This document shows positions 54,712 through 64,000 of a DNA stretch of 64,000 bases, one piece after another; the first letter of the stretch is position 1, and each line of letters begins with the position of its first letter. Source of the stretch: Trinickia dabaoshanensis (GTDB lineage: Bacteria > Pseudomonadota > Gammaproteobacteria > Burkholderiales > Burkholderiaceae); assembly GCF_002879885.1 (NCBI RefSeq), contig NZ_PNYA01000025.1, forward strand, positions 56,751 through 120,750, written 5' to 3'. The translations under genes and the position numbers were made by a program. A model generated the notes under the pieces. It did no database searches. It saw only the letters and a list, made by a program, of their open reading frames with translations, and had not been told where the DNA came from.

Positions 54712-55554
54712 TTAATCGGCTAGCCAAACAAGCGCGGCCATCCGGCCCGTCACGCGATCGCGCCGGTACGAATAAAAGCGCTCCCGATCGGTCACCGTGC
54801 AAGCGTCCCCGCCCGTGACGCGCGTCACGCCGAGCCGCGCAAGGCGCAGGCGCGCGAGCGCGTATAAATCGGCCAAGTGCTTGCCCGGCGTACCCACGCG
54901 CGGCACGAACGCTTGCGCGGTAGCCTCGCGCTCGGTAGCCGCGGCGGCCGCCATGAACGCGTCTCGCACGTCGTCGCCGACTTCGAAGGCGCTCGGGCCG
55001 ATGGCCGGCCCGAGATACGCGTGCAGCGTGTCCGTGGGGCATTGCGCGAGATCGGCAACCCGTCTCGCGCTCTTTTCGACGATGCCGGCAACGAGACCAC
55101 GCCAGCCCGCATGCGCCGCCCCGACCGCGCGGCCTTGTTCATCGCACAGCAGCACCGGCAGGCAATCGGCCACCATCACGAGACAAGCGACGCCCGGAAC
55201 CGACGTCACGCTCGCGTCGGCCCGCGCGGGCGTATCGGACGGCACTTCATCGGCACGCACGAGTTCGTCGCCGTGGACCTGCTCGAGCCACGCGGCCCGC
55301 ACGCCCGCGAGCGACAACAGGCGTGTCCGATTGCACGCGACGCGAGCGGGATCGTCGCCCGTATGCAATCCCAAGTTCAAGCCGCCCGCCGCTTCGCGCC
55401 CGCCGCTCCAGCGGCCGTAGGGCGGCAAGCTGACGCCGCCCGAGCGCGTCGTCACGAGTGCGCGTACGCGCGGCGATACATCCCAAGCCGGACGCAGGCA
55501 ATCGGCTTCGGTCAAAAGCGGCTCACTTAGCGACAATTGATCGGATTTCGTCAT
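54712..55554 (-). CDS. pgeF: Polyphenol oxidase/purine nucleosidase-like PgeF (YfiH)
   Basis: 280 residues, DUF152/laccase-domain fold. Metal-ligand motifs: His94 in QVHG, Cys131 in ADCLP, and His148 in HAGWRG (148-153). In E. coli the family corrects misincorporated L-serine in peptidoglycan; purine nucleoside activity is also reported. ATG 55554 used; an ATG at 55605 would add 17 residues. It follows rluD on the same strand, as in many proteobacteria. Confidence 0.87.
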   Translation of the reverse strand: MTKSDQLSLSEPLLTEADCLRPAWDVSPRVRALVTTRSGGVSLPPYGRWSGGREAAGGLNLGLHTGDDPARVACNRTRLLSLAGVRAAWLEQVHGDELVRADEVPSDTPARADASVTSVPGVACLVMVADCLPVLLCDEQGRAVGAAHAGWRGLVAGIVEKSARRVADLAQCPTDTLHAYLGPAIGPSAFEVGDDVRDAFMAAAAATEREATAQAFVPRVGTPGKHLADLYALARLRLARLGVTRVTGGDACTVTDRERFYSYRRDRVTGRMAALVWLAD

Positions 55555-55665
55555 ATTCGGTTGCCTTCTCGATTCGTTCGTTTGCCGATCCGGCATTCGA
55601 TCCATAGGCGGCTTCTATGTGCCGAGCGCGAGCCCGGCGCGACGGCGGTGTGTGCCCGCCCACAG

Positions 55666-56868
55666 TCATTCGAGATCGGCGTCGTCGTCCTCGTCTTCGT
55701 AACCTACCTGCATCGCTTCCGATTCGTCGTACGTCTCGTCGTCGAACTCGCCCTGTTCGAACTGCGCGGCATCGTTCCCGAAGCCGAGCGCTTGCACGAG
55801 TTCGGCCATATCGTCGGGCAAATCGGCTCGCCAACGCATCGGCCGTCCCGTGCCCGGATGCACGAGCCCGAGTTGCCATGCATGCAGGGCCTGCCGCGCA
55901 AAGCCGCCGGGTAACGGCGCACTCGAACGGCGCCCGCGCGCGCTACCGTAGACCGGGTCGCCCAGCAACGGATGCCCGGCATGCGCGCAATGCACACGAA
56001 TCTGATGCGTGCGCCCCGTTTCGAGATCGCAATGAACCGCGCTGACGGTTTGTTGCTTCCAAATCGTTTGATCGACGAGCCGAAAACGCGTACGCGCGCT
56101 CTTTCCAGACGCACCCGCGACGACCGCCATACGCGTGCGTTCGCGCGGATCGCGTCCGATCGGCGCATCGATGATGCCTTCAGCGGGCATCGCGCCCCAC
56201 ACCAGCGCGACATAACGGCGCTTGACGGTGCGCGCCTGCAATTGCCGCACGAGATCGGTTTGGGCTTCGAGCGTGCGCGCGATCACCATCAAGCCCGACG
56301 TCTCCTTATCGAGCCGATGGACGATGCCGGCGCGCGGCAAACCGGCCGCGTCGGGGTAACGATGCAGCAGCCCGTTCAGGATCGTGCCGCTCCAATTGCC
56401 TGCGGCCGGATGCACGACGAGACCGGCGGGTTTATCGATGACGACGAGCGCGTCGTCTTCGTAGACGACGTCGAGCGGCACCGGCTCCGGGGTAAACGCA
56501 AGCTGCTCAGGCAGGCGATCGGGGGTAAGCTCGATGCGCGCGTCGAGCGGCACGGCCTGACGCACTTTCGCGGGGGCGCCGTTCAGCAAGACGCGCCCGG
56601 CCTCGGTCCAGCTTTGCAAGCGGCTGCGCGAGTATTCCGGAAACACCTTGGCGAGCACCTTGTCGAGCCGCTCTCCGGCGAGCGCGGCCGGTACGAGTGC
56701 GACGCGGAGCGCATCGTCGGAAGCATGAGCGGGGCTGAGCGCGCGAGCGGCGGGCGGCATATTCGAGGCCTTGTCTGCGCAAGCGTCGGCGGGGCTGCCG
56801 CTTCGGCTATAATCGGCGCTTTCATCGATAGGGCCGAGCATGTTGCCGGAAGGACGTGTGCGGGTCAT
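55666..56868 (-). CDS. rluD: 23S rRNA pseudouridine synthase RluD
   Basis: 400 residues, longer than the usual 325 because of N-terminal and acidic C-terminal tails. S4-like domain (residues 60-110), then the RluA-family core with HRLDKETSG (catalytic Asp187) and GRTHQIRVH. It isomerises uridines in helix 69 of 23S rRNA. C-terminal 40 residues are rich in Glu/Asp. Divergent from bamD with 17 bases between starts. Confidence 0.9.
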   Translation of the reverse strand: MTRTRPSGNMLGPIDESADYSRSGSPADACADKASNMPPAARALSPAHASDDALRVALVPAALAGERLDKVLAKVFPEYSRSRLQSWTEAGRVLLNGAPAKVRQAVPLDARIELTPDRLPEQLAFTPEPVPLDVVYEDDALVVIDKPAGLVVHPAAGNWSGTILNGLLHRYPDAAGLPRAGIVHRLDKETSGLMVIARTLEAQTDLVRQLQARTVKRRYVALVWGAMPAEGIIDAPIGRDPRERTRMAVVAGASGKSARTRFRLVDQTIWKQQTVSAVHCDLETGRTHQIRVHCAHAGHPLLGDPVYGSARGRRSSAPLPGGFARQALHAWQLGLVHPGTGRPMRWRADLPDDMAELVQALGFGNDAAQFEQGEFDDETYDESEAMQVGYEDEDDDADLE

Positions 56869-56915
56869 TGAAACTGGGTCACTGAGTGAGACTGATTGCT
56901 AGGAAGCGTGGAGAA

Positions 56916-57785
56916 ATGCGGCGAGCCTTCAACACCATGATGCGCACGGCCTCGTGCGCGGCAAGCCGCGCGGCGAAGCGTGCGGTCCATTCCGCTTCGG
57001 CCGGCCTGGCCCTTGTCGCGGCCGCGGTGCTCGTGGCAGGCTGCCACGGCCTGCCGCAAAAGACCGATGAGACGGCGAGCTGGGCAAATAACAAATTATA
57101 CTCGGAGGCCCAAGATGCATTGACGAGCGGCGATTGGGGCAAGTGCGCAAAATACTTCGAGGCACTCGAAGGCCGCGACCCGTTCGGTCATTTTGCTCAA
57201 CAGGCGGAAATCAACGTCGCCTATTGCAATTGGAAAGACAGTGAAACCGCCGCCGCGGACGAAGCCATCGATCGCTTCATTCGGCTGCACCCCGATCACC
57301 CGGATATCTCCTATGCGTACTACCTGAAGGGGATGATTCACTTCAACGACGACCTCGGTCTGTTCGGGCGCTTCTCGGGCCAGGACATGAGCGAACGCGA
57401 TCCGAAGTCGCTGCGCCAGTCGTACGATGCCTTCAAGGTCGTCGTGGATAAATATCCCGACAGCAAGTACGCGCCGGATGCGGCCGCGCGCATGCGCTAC
57501 ATCGTGAACGCGCTCGCCTCGTACGAAGTTCATGCGGCCGATTACTACTATCGGCGCGGTGCCTACGTCGCGGCGATCAACCGCGCGCAGACGGCCGTCA
57601 AGGAATACAAGAACGCACCCGCGATCGAGGACGCGCTTCACATCATGATGTTGTCGTACACGAAGCTCAATGAAACGAAGCTCGCCGACGACACGCGCCG
57701 CGTGCTGGCCGGAACCTTCCCGGATAGTCCGTATATCACGGGCCATCCGCGCGCCGGCACGAAGAAGTCCTGGTGGCAGTTCTAA
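56916..57785 (+). CDS. bamD: Outer membrane protein assembly factor BamD (ComL)
   Basis: 289 residues. Signal peptide with lipobox VAGC (Cys43) for outer-membrane anchoring, then TPR repeats (LYSEAQDALTSGDWGKCAKYFEALEGRDPFG, AVKEYKNAPAIEDALHIMMLSYTKL). BamD is an essential lipoprotein of the BAM complex. The start could be GTG 56886, ATG 56916 or 56937; 56916 follows an AGGAAG site. Divergent from rluD, a common arrangement in Burkholderiales. Confidence 0.9.
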   Translation: MRRAFNTMMRTASCAASRAAKRAVHSASAGLALVAAAVLVAGCHGLPQKTDETASWANNKLYSEAQDALTSGDWGKCAKYFEALEGRDPFGHFAQQAEINVAYCNWKDSETAAADEAIDRFIRLHPDHPDISYAYYLKGMIHFNDDLGLFGRFSGQDMSERDPKSLRQSYDAFKVVVDKYPDSKYAPDAAARMRYIVNALASYEVHAADYYYRRGAYVAAINRAQTAVKEYKNAPAIEDALHIMMLSYTKLNETKLADDTRRVLAGTFPDSPYITGHPRAGTKKSWWQF

Positions 57786-57832
57786 GCCGGCCATCGCGAA
57801 GCGCTTCATTTGGGGCGCTTGCGAAGGCCGCA

Positions 57833-57861
57833 AAAAAACCGGTCCATGCGACCGGTTTTTT
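57833..57861. terminator. Bidirectional intrinsic terminator after bamD
   Basis: Twelve-bp perfect arms AAAAAACCGGTC (57833-57844) and GACCGGTTTTTT (57850-57861) with a 5-base loop. It has A and T tracts on both sides, so it works in both directions: for bamD (+) and for the helicase gene (-). Confidence 0.88.
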
Positions 57862-57897
57862 GTTGGCTGAGCGGCCTTCGCTCGACGGTCGTCCCGC

Positions 57898-60183
57898 TCA
57901 GCGCTGCGCTTTGTTCTCCTCGAAGAATTCTCGTACCACTTCGATTTCGCGTGTGCGTTTGAACGGCGGCAGACTTTGCCAAATCCGGCGCCCATAAGGT
58001 TTATCGACCAAACGCGTATCGCAAATCATCAACACGCCCCGATCGGTTTCCGCGCGAATCAAGCGGCCCGCGCCCTGCTTCAACGTAATGACCGCCTGCG
58101 GCAACTGATGCACGGCAAACGGGCTGAGCCCCTTTTTCGTCAGTGCGTCGAGGCGCGCGGACAGCACGGGATCGTCGGGAGGAGCGAACGGCAGCTTGTC
58201 GATGACGACGAGCGAAAGCGCATCGCCGCGCACGTCCACGCCCTCCCAAAAGCTCTGGCTTCCGACGAGGATCGCGTTGCCATAGGCACGGAAACGATCG
58301 AGCAGCTCGGTGCGGCTTGCGTCGCCCTGCACGAGCAACGGCATCGACCATCCGCGCGCCTCGATCACTTCGCGCAGCTTGTTGGCGATGCGGTCCACCG
58401 CGCGCAACGTCGTGCACAAGACGAAAACGCCCCCACCCGCCGCTTCGATGGCGGGCAGCGCGGCCTCGAACACGGCGTCCGTAAAAGCCGGTGACGACGG
58501 TTGCGGCAAGTTGCGCGGAACGTACAGCAACCCTTGCGTGCCGTAGTCGAATGGGCTTGGCAGCGTCATCGAGCGGCGCGCGTCGAGCCCCATCTGGGCC
58601 GCGTAGTGCGTGAAATCGCCGCGTACCGATAATGTCGCCGACGTGAAGATCCAGGCACGCGGCACCCCGGCGCGCTGCTTCGCGAAGATCGGCGCGACCG
58701 ACAGCGGCGTTTCGTGGAGCTGGACCGAATGGGCGAACACTTCCACCCATCGGATACGTTCGTTGAAATCGGCACCGCCAGAGGGCGCCGTTGCGGACGA
58801 TGCCGTTGCTGCGGGCGTCTCATCTGCGGGCAGCGTCGTCCATCGCGATAGTTGATCTTGCAACTCCCGGGCACGCCGCAAGCAGGCACCCAAGGATTCG
58901 GCGCGCTCGGCTTGGCCCGCGAGCGCGGCGGCGACCGCCTCCAGCGCCACCTCCAACGCATCGAGGGCGCCGTACAGAGCGTGCTCGTCGCCCAACTGAG
59001 CGGCCGACACGCGCAGCGTATCGTCTTTGAACGCGAGCCGCACGTCGCGCGCGGCACGTTCCAGCGCAGCACCCAGCTTGACCCATTCGACGGCGTCGCG
59101 CGCATGCGCCAAGCCCTCGGCCACGACGTCGCGCGCAAGTTCGAGCAGTTGCGCCGTCGAGAGCGTTTCGCCAAAGAACAGCGTCGCCGTCTCCGGCAAC
59201 TGGTGCGCCTCGTCGAACACGATCGTGTTGGCGGTAGGCAAAAGTTCAGCCATCCCCGTGTCGCGCAACATGATGTCGGCGAAGAACAAGTGATGGTTGA
59301 CGACGACGATGTCCGCTTGCTGAGCTTCGCGCCGGGCCTGCATCACGAAGCAGTCCTTGTAGTTCGGGCACTCCTGGCCGAGACAGTTCTCGCGCGTCGA
59401 TGTCACCATCGACCAGACCGCGGCGTTCTCGGGGACGCTCGCCAGCTCGGCCTTGTCGCCGGTGCGCGTGATCTTGGCGAAGCGCACGATGTCCTGCAGG
59501 TAAGCCGTGTCTTGGCGCGACGGCAAGCGCCCATTGTCCGCGGTGCGCTGCAAATAGTAATGGCAGAGGTAGTTGGCCCGCCCTTTGAGCATCGCGACCG
59601 ACACCGGCACGGCGAGCGCATCGCGAACGGTCGGCACGTCGCGTTGGAAGAGCTGGTCTTGCAGGTGCTTCGTACCCGTCGAAACGATGACTTTGCCGCC
59701 CCAGAGCATGGCCGGGACGAGATACGCGAATGTTTTGCCCGTGCCCGTGCCGGCTTCCACGATCAGCGTGTTCTCGCCGTCCGTGCCCTCCTCGGATTTC
59801 GGGGCCTCGGCGCCCTCGCCAGGGCTCTCGCCCTCTGCCTCGCTGCGTAGGCGGCGGGCGGGGCGGCGTTGCGCCTCGAACATCGCGGGCTCGGGCATCG
59901 ACCGCCCGGAGGCTTCCATGGCCGCCGCCACCGCGCAAGCCATCTCGATTTGAGAGGCACGGGGCCGGTAGCCGTCGATCGTGCGGGCGAGCAGACCGTC
60001 GTTCGCAAAAATCGCATCGAGTTCGGCGCGCCGGCGCGGGGCGAGCGCAGCCGCAAGCGCGTGCGGCGAGCGCACGTCCTGCTTGGCCGGCGCCGTCTGC
60101 GCGGCGCCTTCGGAGTGCCCCTTGGGCGATTGAGGCGCCGCGGCGAGCGGCGCCCCGGTAGAGGCATCGAGCGGTGAGTTCAA
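57898..60183 (-). CDS. dinG: ATP-dependent DNA helicase, DinG/YoaA family
   Basis: 761 residues. Walker A GTGTGKT at 145-151, FDEAHQLPE DEAH box, and C..C..C spacing (CLGQECPNYKDC with an upstream YLC) expected for the 4Fe-4S cluster of XPD-like helicases. Motif VI RLIRAETDRGVLMICD. DinG-type enzymes unwind R-loops and forked DNA. A 38-residue acidic insert precedes the P-loop (residues 100-140). The start is TTG 60183; the next ATG is at residue 81, so a TTG start with an AGGGAA site is the best choice. YoaA is an equally good name. Confidence 0.85.
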   Translation of the reverse strand: MNSPLDASTGAPLAAAPQSPKGHSEGAAQTAPAKQDVRSPHALAAALAPRRRAELDAIFANDGLLARTIDGYRPRASQIEMACAVAAAMEASGRSMPEPAMFEAQRRPARRLRSEAEGESPGEGAEAPKSEEGTDGENTLIVEAGTGTGKTFAYLVPAMLWGGKVIVSTGTKHLQDQLFQRDVPTVRDALAVPVSVAMLKGRANYLCHYYLQRTADNGRLPSRQDTAYLQDIVRFAKITRTGDKAELASVPENAAVWSMVTSTRENCLGQECPNYKDCFVMQARREAQQADIVVVNHHLFFADIMLRDTGMAELLPTANTIVFDEAHQLPETATLFFGETLSTAQLLELARDVVAEGLAHARDAVEWVKLGAALERAARDVRLAFKDDTLRVSAAQLGDEHALYGALDALEVALEAVAAALAGQAERAESLGACLRRARELQDQLSRWTTLPADETPAATASSATAPSGGADFNERIRWVEVFAHSVQLHETPLSVAPIFAKQRAGVPRAWIFTSATLSVRGDFTHYAAQMGLDARRSMTLPSPFDYGTQGLLYVPRNLPQPSSPAFTDAVFEAALPAIEAAGGGVFVLCTTLRAVDRIANKLREVIEARGWSMPLLVQGDASRTELLDRFRAYGNAILVGSQSFWEGVDVRGDALSLVVIDKLPFAPPDDPVLSARLDALTKKGLSPFAVHQLPQAVITLKQGAGRLIRAETDRGVLMICDTRLVDKPYGRRIWQSLPPFKRTREIEVVREFFEENKAQR

Positions 60184-60247
60184 GGCAAGCGTTTCCCTGC
60201 AATATCCGGCGCGAGGCGCGCGGCGCGAACGCTTGCCCGCTCGCCGC

Positions 60248-60463
60248 TTACGCGTGCCTGTCCGGTTCGAGCTGCAATTGCAGCAACAAGATGTCGTCTT
60301 TGACCTTGAGCTTGCGCTTTTTAAGACGCCTAAGCTCGAGGTCGGTGATATCCGAGGAGATTGCCAATTTGTCGATCATGCGATCGAGTTCGCTATGCTC
60401 CGACTGCAACTGCAAAATGCGATCTTGAAGCGCGTTCGGTTGGATCGCCTGATGGCCACGCAT
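60248..60463 (-). CDS. DUF465/YdcH-like small coiled-coil protein
   Basis: 71 residues. Helical hairpin: LQSEHSELDRMIDKLAI then DLELRRLKKRKLKVKDDILLL, the YdcH/DUF465 pattern. Small soluble coiled-coil, function unknown. It lies 64 bases upstream of dinG on the same strand. Confidence 0.78.
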   Translation of the reverse strand: MRGHQAIQPNALQDRILQLQSEHSELDRMIDKLAISSDITDLELRRLKKRKLKVKDDILLLQLQLEPDRHA

Positions 60464-60550
60464 GGTCGACTCCTCGGTTCGTTAGGCCCGCCCGCCGCTC
60501 GATGCGGCGGCACGCCTGAGGTTACCGTCCACCAGCAAAACCGCCGAGCC

Positions 60551-61369
60551 TCAGTCGCTGTCCCGCTGCTCCTGCTGCAAACGCTTTTGCTGTTCCTGCT
60601 GCTGCTTCTGTTCCTGCTGCTGTTCCTGAGCCTTTTGCGCCGCCTGCTTCTGGCGGGCCTCCACGTCGGCCTTGTGCTGCGCCGCGTCGGCTTGTTTTTG
60701 CGAGAACCGCTGCGCCCGCTCGGCCCGTTCCGCCGCATCCTTCGCCGCGTTTTGCCGGGCCTGCTCTAGCTTGCGCTGATAATCCGACTGCTTGTTCTCG
60801 TAGGCCGCTTGGTTAGCCGCGCGCTGGGGCGCTTCGGCGCCTCGCTGGGCCTGATCCAGTTCATGCTGACGCTGCTTTTGCTCGTACGCCTGCGCGTTCT
60901 GCGCTGCCGTAGCCGCCCGCTGCGGCGCCTCTTGCTCGTCGCGGGCACGGCGCAGCGCATCTTGCTCGTCACGCTGCTGCGCATGGGCGGACCGGCGCTC
61001 GTCGTCGAGCGCTAGTTGCTCCGCATGGATTTGCCCACGCACGGCGCGCATCTTGTCGCGCGCGCTGCCCAGGCAGGCATTGACGAAAAACTTGCTGTAG
61101 CAATTATGCGTCACCACGCCGTACGCGTAATCGTTTTGCGCAGTGCGCGCGTCGAGCGCATCCTGGCGCGCCTGAAAGTCGCGGACGCGGGCAGCCGCGG
61201 CGTCGCTCGCCGCGGAAGCAGATGCGGCGGATACATCGGCCGGCACCGCTTGCGCGGATGCGGCGGACATCGCGAACGAACACGCGAGCGCCGTCAGGGC
61301 GAGAATGGCGGCGCGCGGAGCAAAAGAAAAACGGGAGGTTGGCAACGTCGTGGGCGGGGATCGGAACAT
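60551..61369 (-). CDS. Secreted Q/A-rich coiled-coil protein with two-Cys domain
   Basis: 272 residues. Signal peptide ([19 protein letters not shown]) then a Ser/Ala linker and a small domain with two cysteines ([16 protein letters not shown], near residues 88-98) followed by R and helical residues [26 protein letters not shown]. Such two-Cys plus charged-helix domains occur in other Burkholderiales periplasmic proteins. The last 100 residues are a nearly pure Gln/Ala/Glu/Arg coiled coil. Start at ATG 61369; the frame running further is a shadow. Function unknown; a periplasmic scaffold or peptidoglycan-linked protein is possible. Confidence 0.7.
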   Translation of the reverse strand: MFRSPPTTLPTSRFSFAPRAAILALTALACSFAMSAASAQAVPADVSAASASAASDAAAARVRDFQARQDALDARTAQNDYAYGVVTHNCYSKFFVNACLGSARDKMRAVRGQIHAEQLALDDERRSAHAQQRDEQDALRRARDEQEAPQRAATAAQNAQAYEQKQRQHELDQAQRGAEAPQRAANQAAYENKQSDYQRKLEQARQNAAKDAAERAERAQRFSQKQADAAQHKADVEARQKQAAQKAQEQQQEQKQQQEQQKRLQQEQRDSD

Positions 61370-61504
61370 GGTCGAAATTCTAACACCCGCGCTCGACCGG
61401 CCGGGCATTTGTGGCAAAATGCGCCGCTTCAGCAACTCGGCCGCCGGCCGGCGTTTCCCCGCTTTTGGGGGTACGTCGCCGGGGCCTCGCAGCCAAACGC
61501 TTCT

Positions 61505-63823
61505 ATGACGGACACCGTAGCACTCAAGATCGTACAGCGCATCGCGACCGAGCTCACCGTGCAGCCGCGTCAAGTGGCAGCAGCCGTGCAACTGCTCGAC
61601 GAAGGCTCCACCGTCCCGTTCATCGCCCGCTACCGCAAGGAAGTCACGGGCAACCTCGACGATACGCAATTGCGCCAGCTCGAAGAGCGCCTGCTTTACC
61701 TTCGCGAAATGGAAGAGCGGCGCGCCACGATCGTCGCGAGCATCGAGGAACAAGGCAAGCTGACCGATGAGTTGCGCTCGGCCATCGAAGCGGCCGACAG
61801 CAAGCAAGCCCTCGAAGATCTGTACCTGCCCTACAAGCAGAAGCGGCGCACGCGCGCGCAAATCGCCCGCGAAGCGGGCCTCGAGCCGCTCGCGCAAGCA
61901 TTGCTCGCCGATCCTCGCCTCGACCCGCAAACCGAAGCCGCGGCATACGTCGATGCCGAAAAGGGCGTAGCCGACGTCAAAGCGGCGCTCGACGGTGCAC
62001 GCGACATCCTCTCCGAGCGATTCGGCGAAACGGCCGAGTTGCTAGGCAAGCTGCGCGAGTACCTGTCAGAACGCGGCGTCGTCTCCTCGTCCGTGGTGGA
62101 AGGCAAGGAAAACGAAGAAGGCGAGAAATTCCGCGATTACTACGACTACGCCGAAACGTGGAAGACGGTGCCGTCGCACCGTGCGCTCGCGCTGTTCCGG
62201 GGCCGCAACGCCGGCGTTTTGACGATCAAGCTCGGGCTCGGCGAGGAACTCGACGCGCAAGTGCCGCATCCTTGCGAGGCGCTCATCGCACGCCATGCTG
62301 GCATCTCGAATCAAGGCCGCCCGGCCGACAAGTGGCTGTCCGACGTCTGCCGCTGGTGCTGGCGCGTGAAAGTGCAGCCACATCTCGAAAACGAACTGCT
62401 GACGCAGTTGCGTGAAGCCGCCGAGCACGAAGCGATTCGCGTGTTCGCCCGAAACTTGAAAGACTTGCTGTTGGCCGCGCCGGCGGGCCCGAAGGCCGTC
62501 ATCGGCCTCGATCCGGGCTTGCGCACCGGCGTCAAGGTGGCTGTCGTCGACCGTACGGGCAAGCTGCTCGCGACCGATACCATCTATCCGCACGAGCCCC
62601 GTCGCGACTGGGACGGCTCGCTCGCCAAGCTCGCGCGTATCGCGGCGCAGACGCAGGCCGAACTGATCAGTATCGGCAACGGCACCGCTTCGCGCGAAAC
62701 CGACAAGCTGGCGAGCGAACTCATCGCTCGCCATCCGGAACTGAAGCTGCAAAAGATCGTCGTCTCGGAAGCCGGCGCGTCCGTGTATTCGGCGTCCGAG
62801 CTCGCCGCGAAGGAGTTTCCGGATCTCGACGTCTCGCTGCGCGGCGCTGTCTCGATCGCCCGCCGACTCCAAGATCCGCTCGCCGAACTCGTCAAGATCG
62901 AGCCGAAGGCGATCGGCGTCGGTCAATATCAGCACGATGTCAATCAGCGCGAACTGGCCCGTTCGCTCGACGCCGTGGTGGAAGACTGCGTGAACGCCGT
63001 CGGGGTCGATGCCAACACGGCCTCGGTCGCCCTGCTCGCTCGTGTTTCCGGATTGAACAGCACGCTGGCGCGCAATATCGTCGAATACCGCGATTCGAAC
63101 GGCCCGTTCCCGTCGCGCGAGCACCTTCGCAAGGTGCCCCGCCTCGGCGAGAAAACGTTCGAGCAGGCCGCGGGCTTTTTGCGCATCAATGGCGGCGAGA
63201 ACCCGCTCGATCGCTCGTCGGTGCACCCGGAAGCGTATCCGGTCGTCGAGCGGATGCTCGCGAAAATCCGCAAGCAAATCGGCGACGTCCTCGGCAATCG
63301 CGACGCGCTGAGCGGACTGTCGCCCGCCGAATTCGTCGACGAGCGCTTCGGCTTGCCGACGGTGCGCGATATCCTCGCCGAACTCGAAAAGCCGGGCCGC
63401 GATCCACGCCCCGAATTCAAGACGGCGACGTTCCGCGAAGGCGTCGAGAAGATTTCCGATCTCACGCCTGGGATGGTCCTCGAAGGCGTTGTCACGAACG
63501 TCGCGGCCTTCGGCGCATTCGTCGATATCGGCGTTCACCAAGACGGGCTCGTTCACGTTTCGGCGATGTCGACGAAGTTCATCAAGGACCCGCACGAGGT
63601 CGTCAAGGCCGGCCAAGTGGTCAAGGTCAAAGTGATCGAGGTCGACGTCAAACGGCAGCGCATCGCCTTGACGATGCGCCTGGCCGACGACGCCGCCCCT
63701 GCCTCGCGCGACGAACGTGGCTCGAGCCGCCCCGCCGGAGCCTCACGCGCACCGCAGCGTGCACGCGAAAGCGAACCGGCCGGCGCGATGGCCGCTGCAT
63801 TCGCTAAGCTAAAACAGCGCTGA
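61505..63823 (+). CDS. tex: RNA-binding transcription accessory protein Tex
   Basis: 772 residues. N-terminal Tex domain ([27 protein letters not shown]), the RuvC-like YqgF domain around residues 330-460 ([18 protein letters not shown]), helix-hairpin-helix ([28 protein letters not shown]) and a C-terminal S1 domain ([20 protein letters not shown]) near 650-720. Tex acts in transcription and RNA binding. The C-terminus ends in an R/A-rich tail. ATG 61505 follows the family. Two tandem hairpins lie after it. Confidence 0.94.
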   Translation: MTDTVALKIVQRIATELTVQPRQVAAAVQLLDEGSTVPFIARYRKEVTGNLDDTQLRQLEERLLYLREMEERRATIVASIEEQGKLTDELRSAIEAADSKQALEDLYLPYKQKRRTRAQIAREAGLEPLAQALLADPRLDPQTEAAAYVDAEKGVADVKAALDGARDILSERFGETAELLGKLREYLSERGVVSSSVVEGKENEEGEKFRDYYDYAETWKTVPSHRALALFRGRNAGVLTIKLGLGEELDAQVPHPCEALIARHAGISNQGRPADKWLSDVCRWCWRVKVQPHLENELLTQLREAAEHEAIRVFARNLKDLLLAAPAGPKAVIGLDPGLRTGVKVAVVDRTGKLLATDTIYPHEPRRDWDGSLAKLARIAAQTQAELISIGNGTASRETDKLASELIARHPELKLQKIVVSEAGASVYSASELAAKEFPDLDVSLRGAVSIARRLQDPLAELVKIEPKAIGVGQYQHDVNQRELARSLDAVVEDCVNAVGVDANTASVALLARVSGLNSTLARNIVEYRDSNGPFPSREHLRKVPRLGEKTFEQAAGFLRINGGENPLDRSSVHPEAYPVVERMLAKIRKQIGDVLGNRDALSGLSPAEFVDERFGLPTVRDILAELEKPGRDPRPEFKTATFREGVEKISDLTPGMVLEGVVTNVAAFGAFVDIGVHQDGLVHVSAMSTKFIKDPHEVVKAGQVVKVKVIEVDVKRQRIALTMRLADDAAPASRDERGSSRPAGASRAPQRARESEPAGAMAAAFAKLKQR

Positions 63824-63845
63824 GCCGGCTCGCAATATAGGCGAC

Positions 63846-63875
63846 AAAAAAAGCCGCGTCTTACGGGACGCGGCT
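63846..63875 (-). terminator. Terminator for a convergent minus-strand gene beyond the window
   Basis: Nine-bp arms AGCCGCGTC (63852-63860) and GACGCGGCT (63867-63875), 6-base loop. Read on the minus strand it ends in a T-run (63851-63846). It therefore serves a leftward transcript. Confidence 0.7.
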
Positions 63876-63888
63876 CAGACTGCTGACG

Positions 63889-63924
63889 AACCCCATGTTT
63901 TTCGGAGCATGGGGTTTGTTTTTT
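63889..63924 (+). terminator. Rho-independent terminator of tex
   Basis: Nine-bp arms AACCCCATG (63889-63897) and CATGGGGTT (63908-63916), 10-base loop, followed by TGTTTTTT. It is 65 bases past the tex stop. Confidence 0.85.
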
Positions 63925-64000
63925 GGGCGGTAGCGCTGTGGGTACGGTGCGGTGCGATTTGGGCGAGCAAGCCCGCGAACTCGGCAATGAGCCGCTGTAG

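Noticed and set aside
63925..64000. Possible leftward coding frame at the right edge
   Set aside because: About 42 residues are open on the minus strand, but no family is recognisable and the frame runs through the terminator hairpins; not reported as a gene.
1..64000. Mobile elements, prophage, rRNA or tRNA genes
   Set aside because: No transposase, integrase, inverted terminal repeats, tRNA-like cloverleaf or rRNA sequence was recognised by eye; a program search would be needed to be certain.

Overview
The window reads as a chromosomal segment of a high-GC betaproteobacterium, most likely Burkholderiaceae (Burkholderia/Paraburkholderia/Trinickia type). The grounds are the phaC-phaA-phaB-phaR cluster next to rimO, the potFGHI, fetAB and ClcB-like genes, Burkholderia-style hypothetical proteins, and GC-rich codon use throughout. 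Genus is inference. I see no rRNA, tRNA, CRISPR array, prophage or insertion sequence.

Layout. 1-1216: end of an MFS exporter. 1366-3830: an SDR-DoxX fusion gene with a small membrane gene, under a GbsR/MarR regulator that has matching AT-rich inverted repeats at both promoters. 3871-6225: a glycosyltransferase divergent from an HpaR-like regulator fused translationally to a P-loop kinase gene. 6465-9223: a saccharopine/lysine dehydrogenase-like gene, an Lrp regulator and panE. 9465-10864: small secreted and hypothetical proteins. 10951-16492: a complete 2-ketogluconate operon kguE-kguK-kguT-kguD-ptxS with a perfect 14-bp PtxS-type operator in front. 16595-18729: a divergent yeiE-like regulator and a yeiH-type sulfate/sulfite exporter. 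18842-23573: a GST, a ClcB-like chloride channel, a C45 peptidase and two small genes. 23615-30256: a TetR-controlled RND tripartite efflux operon. 30274-34372: potFGHI polyamine importer. 34776-37357: a DUF1289 protein, ompW behind an FNR/ANR-type box, and an aldehyde dehydrogenase. 37497-43711: a YbiT-type ABC-F protein, an AsmA protein, fetAB and a small secreted protein. 44016-46790: serB, metC and a repeat-bearing secreted protein. 46895-49106: rimO, broken by an 8-bp tandem duplication, then a mazEF toxin-antitoxin pair. 49642-54388: the PHB operon phaC-phaA-phaB with phaR. 54712-63823: pgeF, rluD, bamD, a DinG-type helicase, a YdcH-like protein, a coiled-coil secreted protein and tex.

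The genes are mostly ordinary housekeeping and metabolic modules. The most noteworthy points are the rimO frameshift, the complete kgu operon with its predicted operator, the promoter architecture of ompW, the repeats upstream of the lysine-dehydrogenase-like gene, and the mazEF insertion between phaR and rimO.
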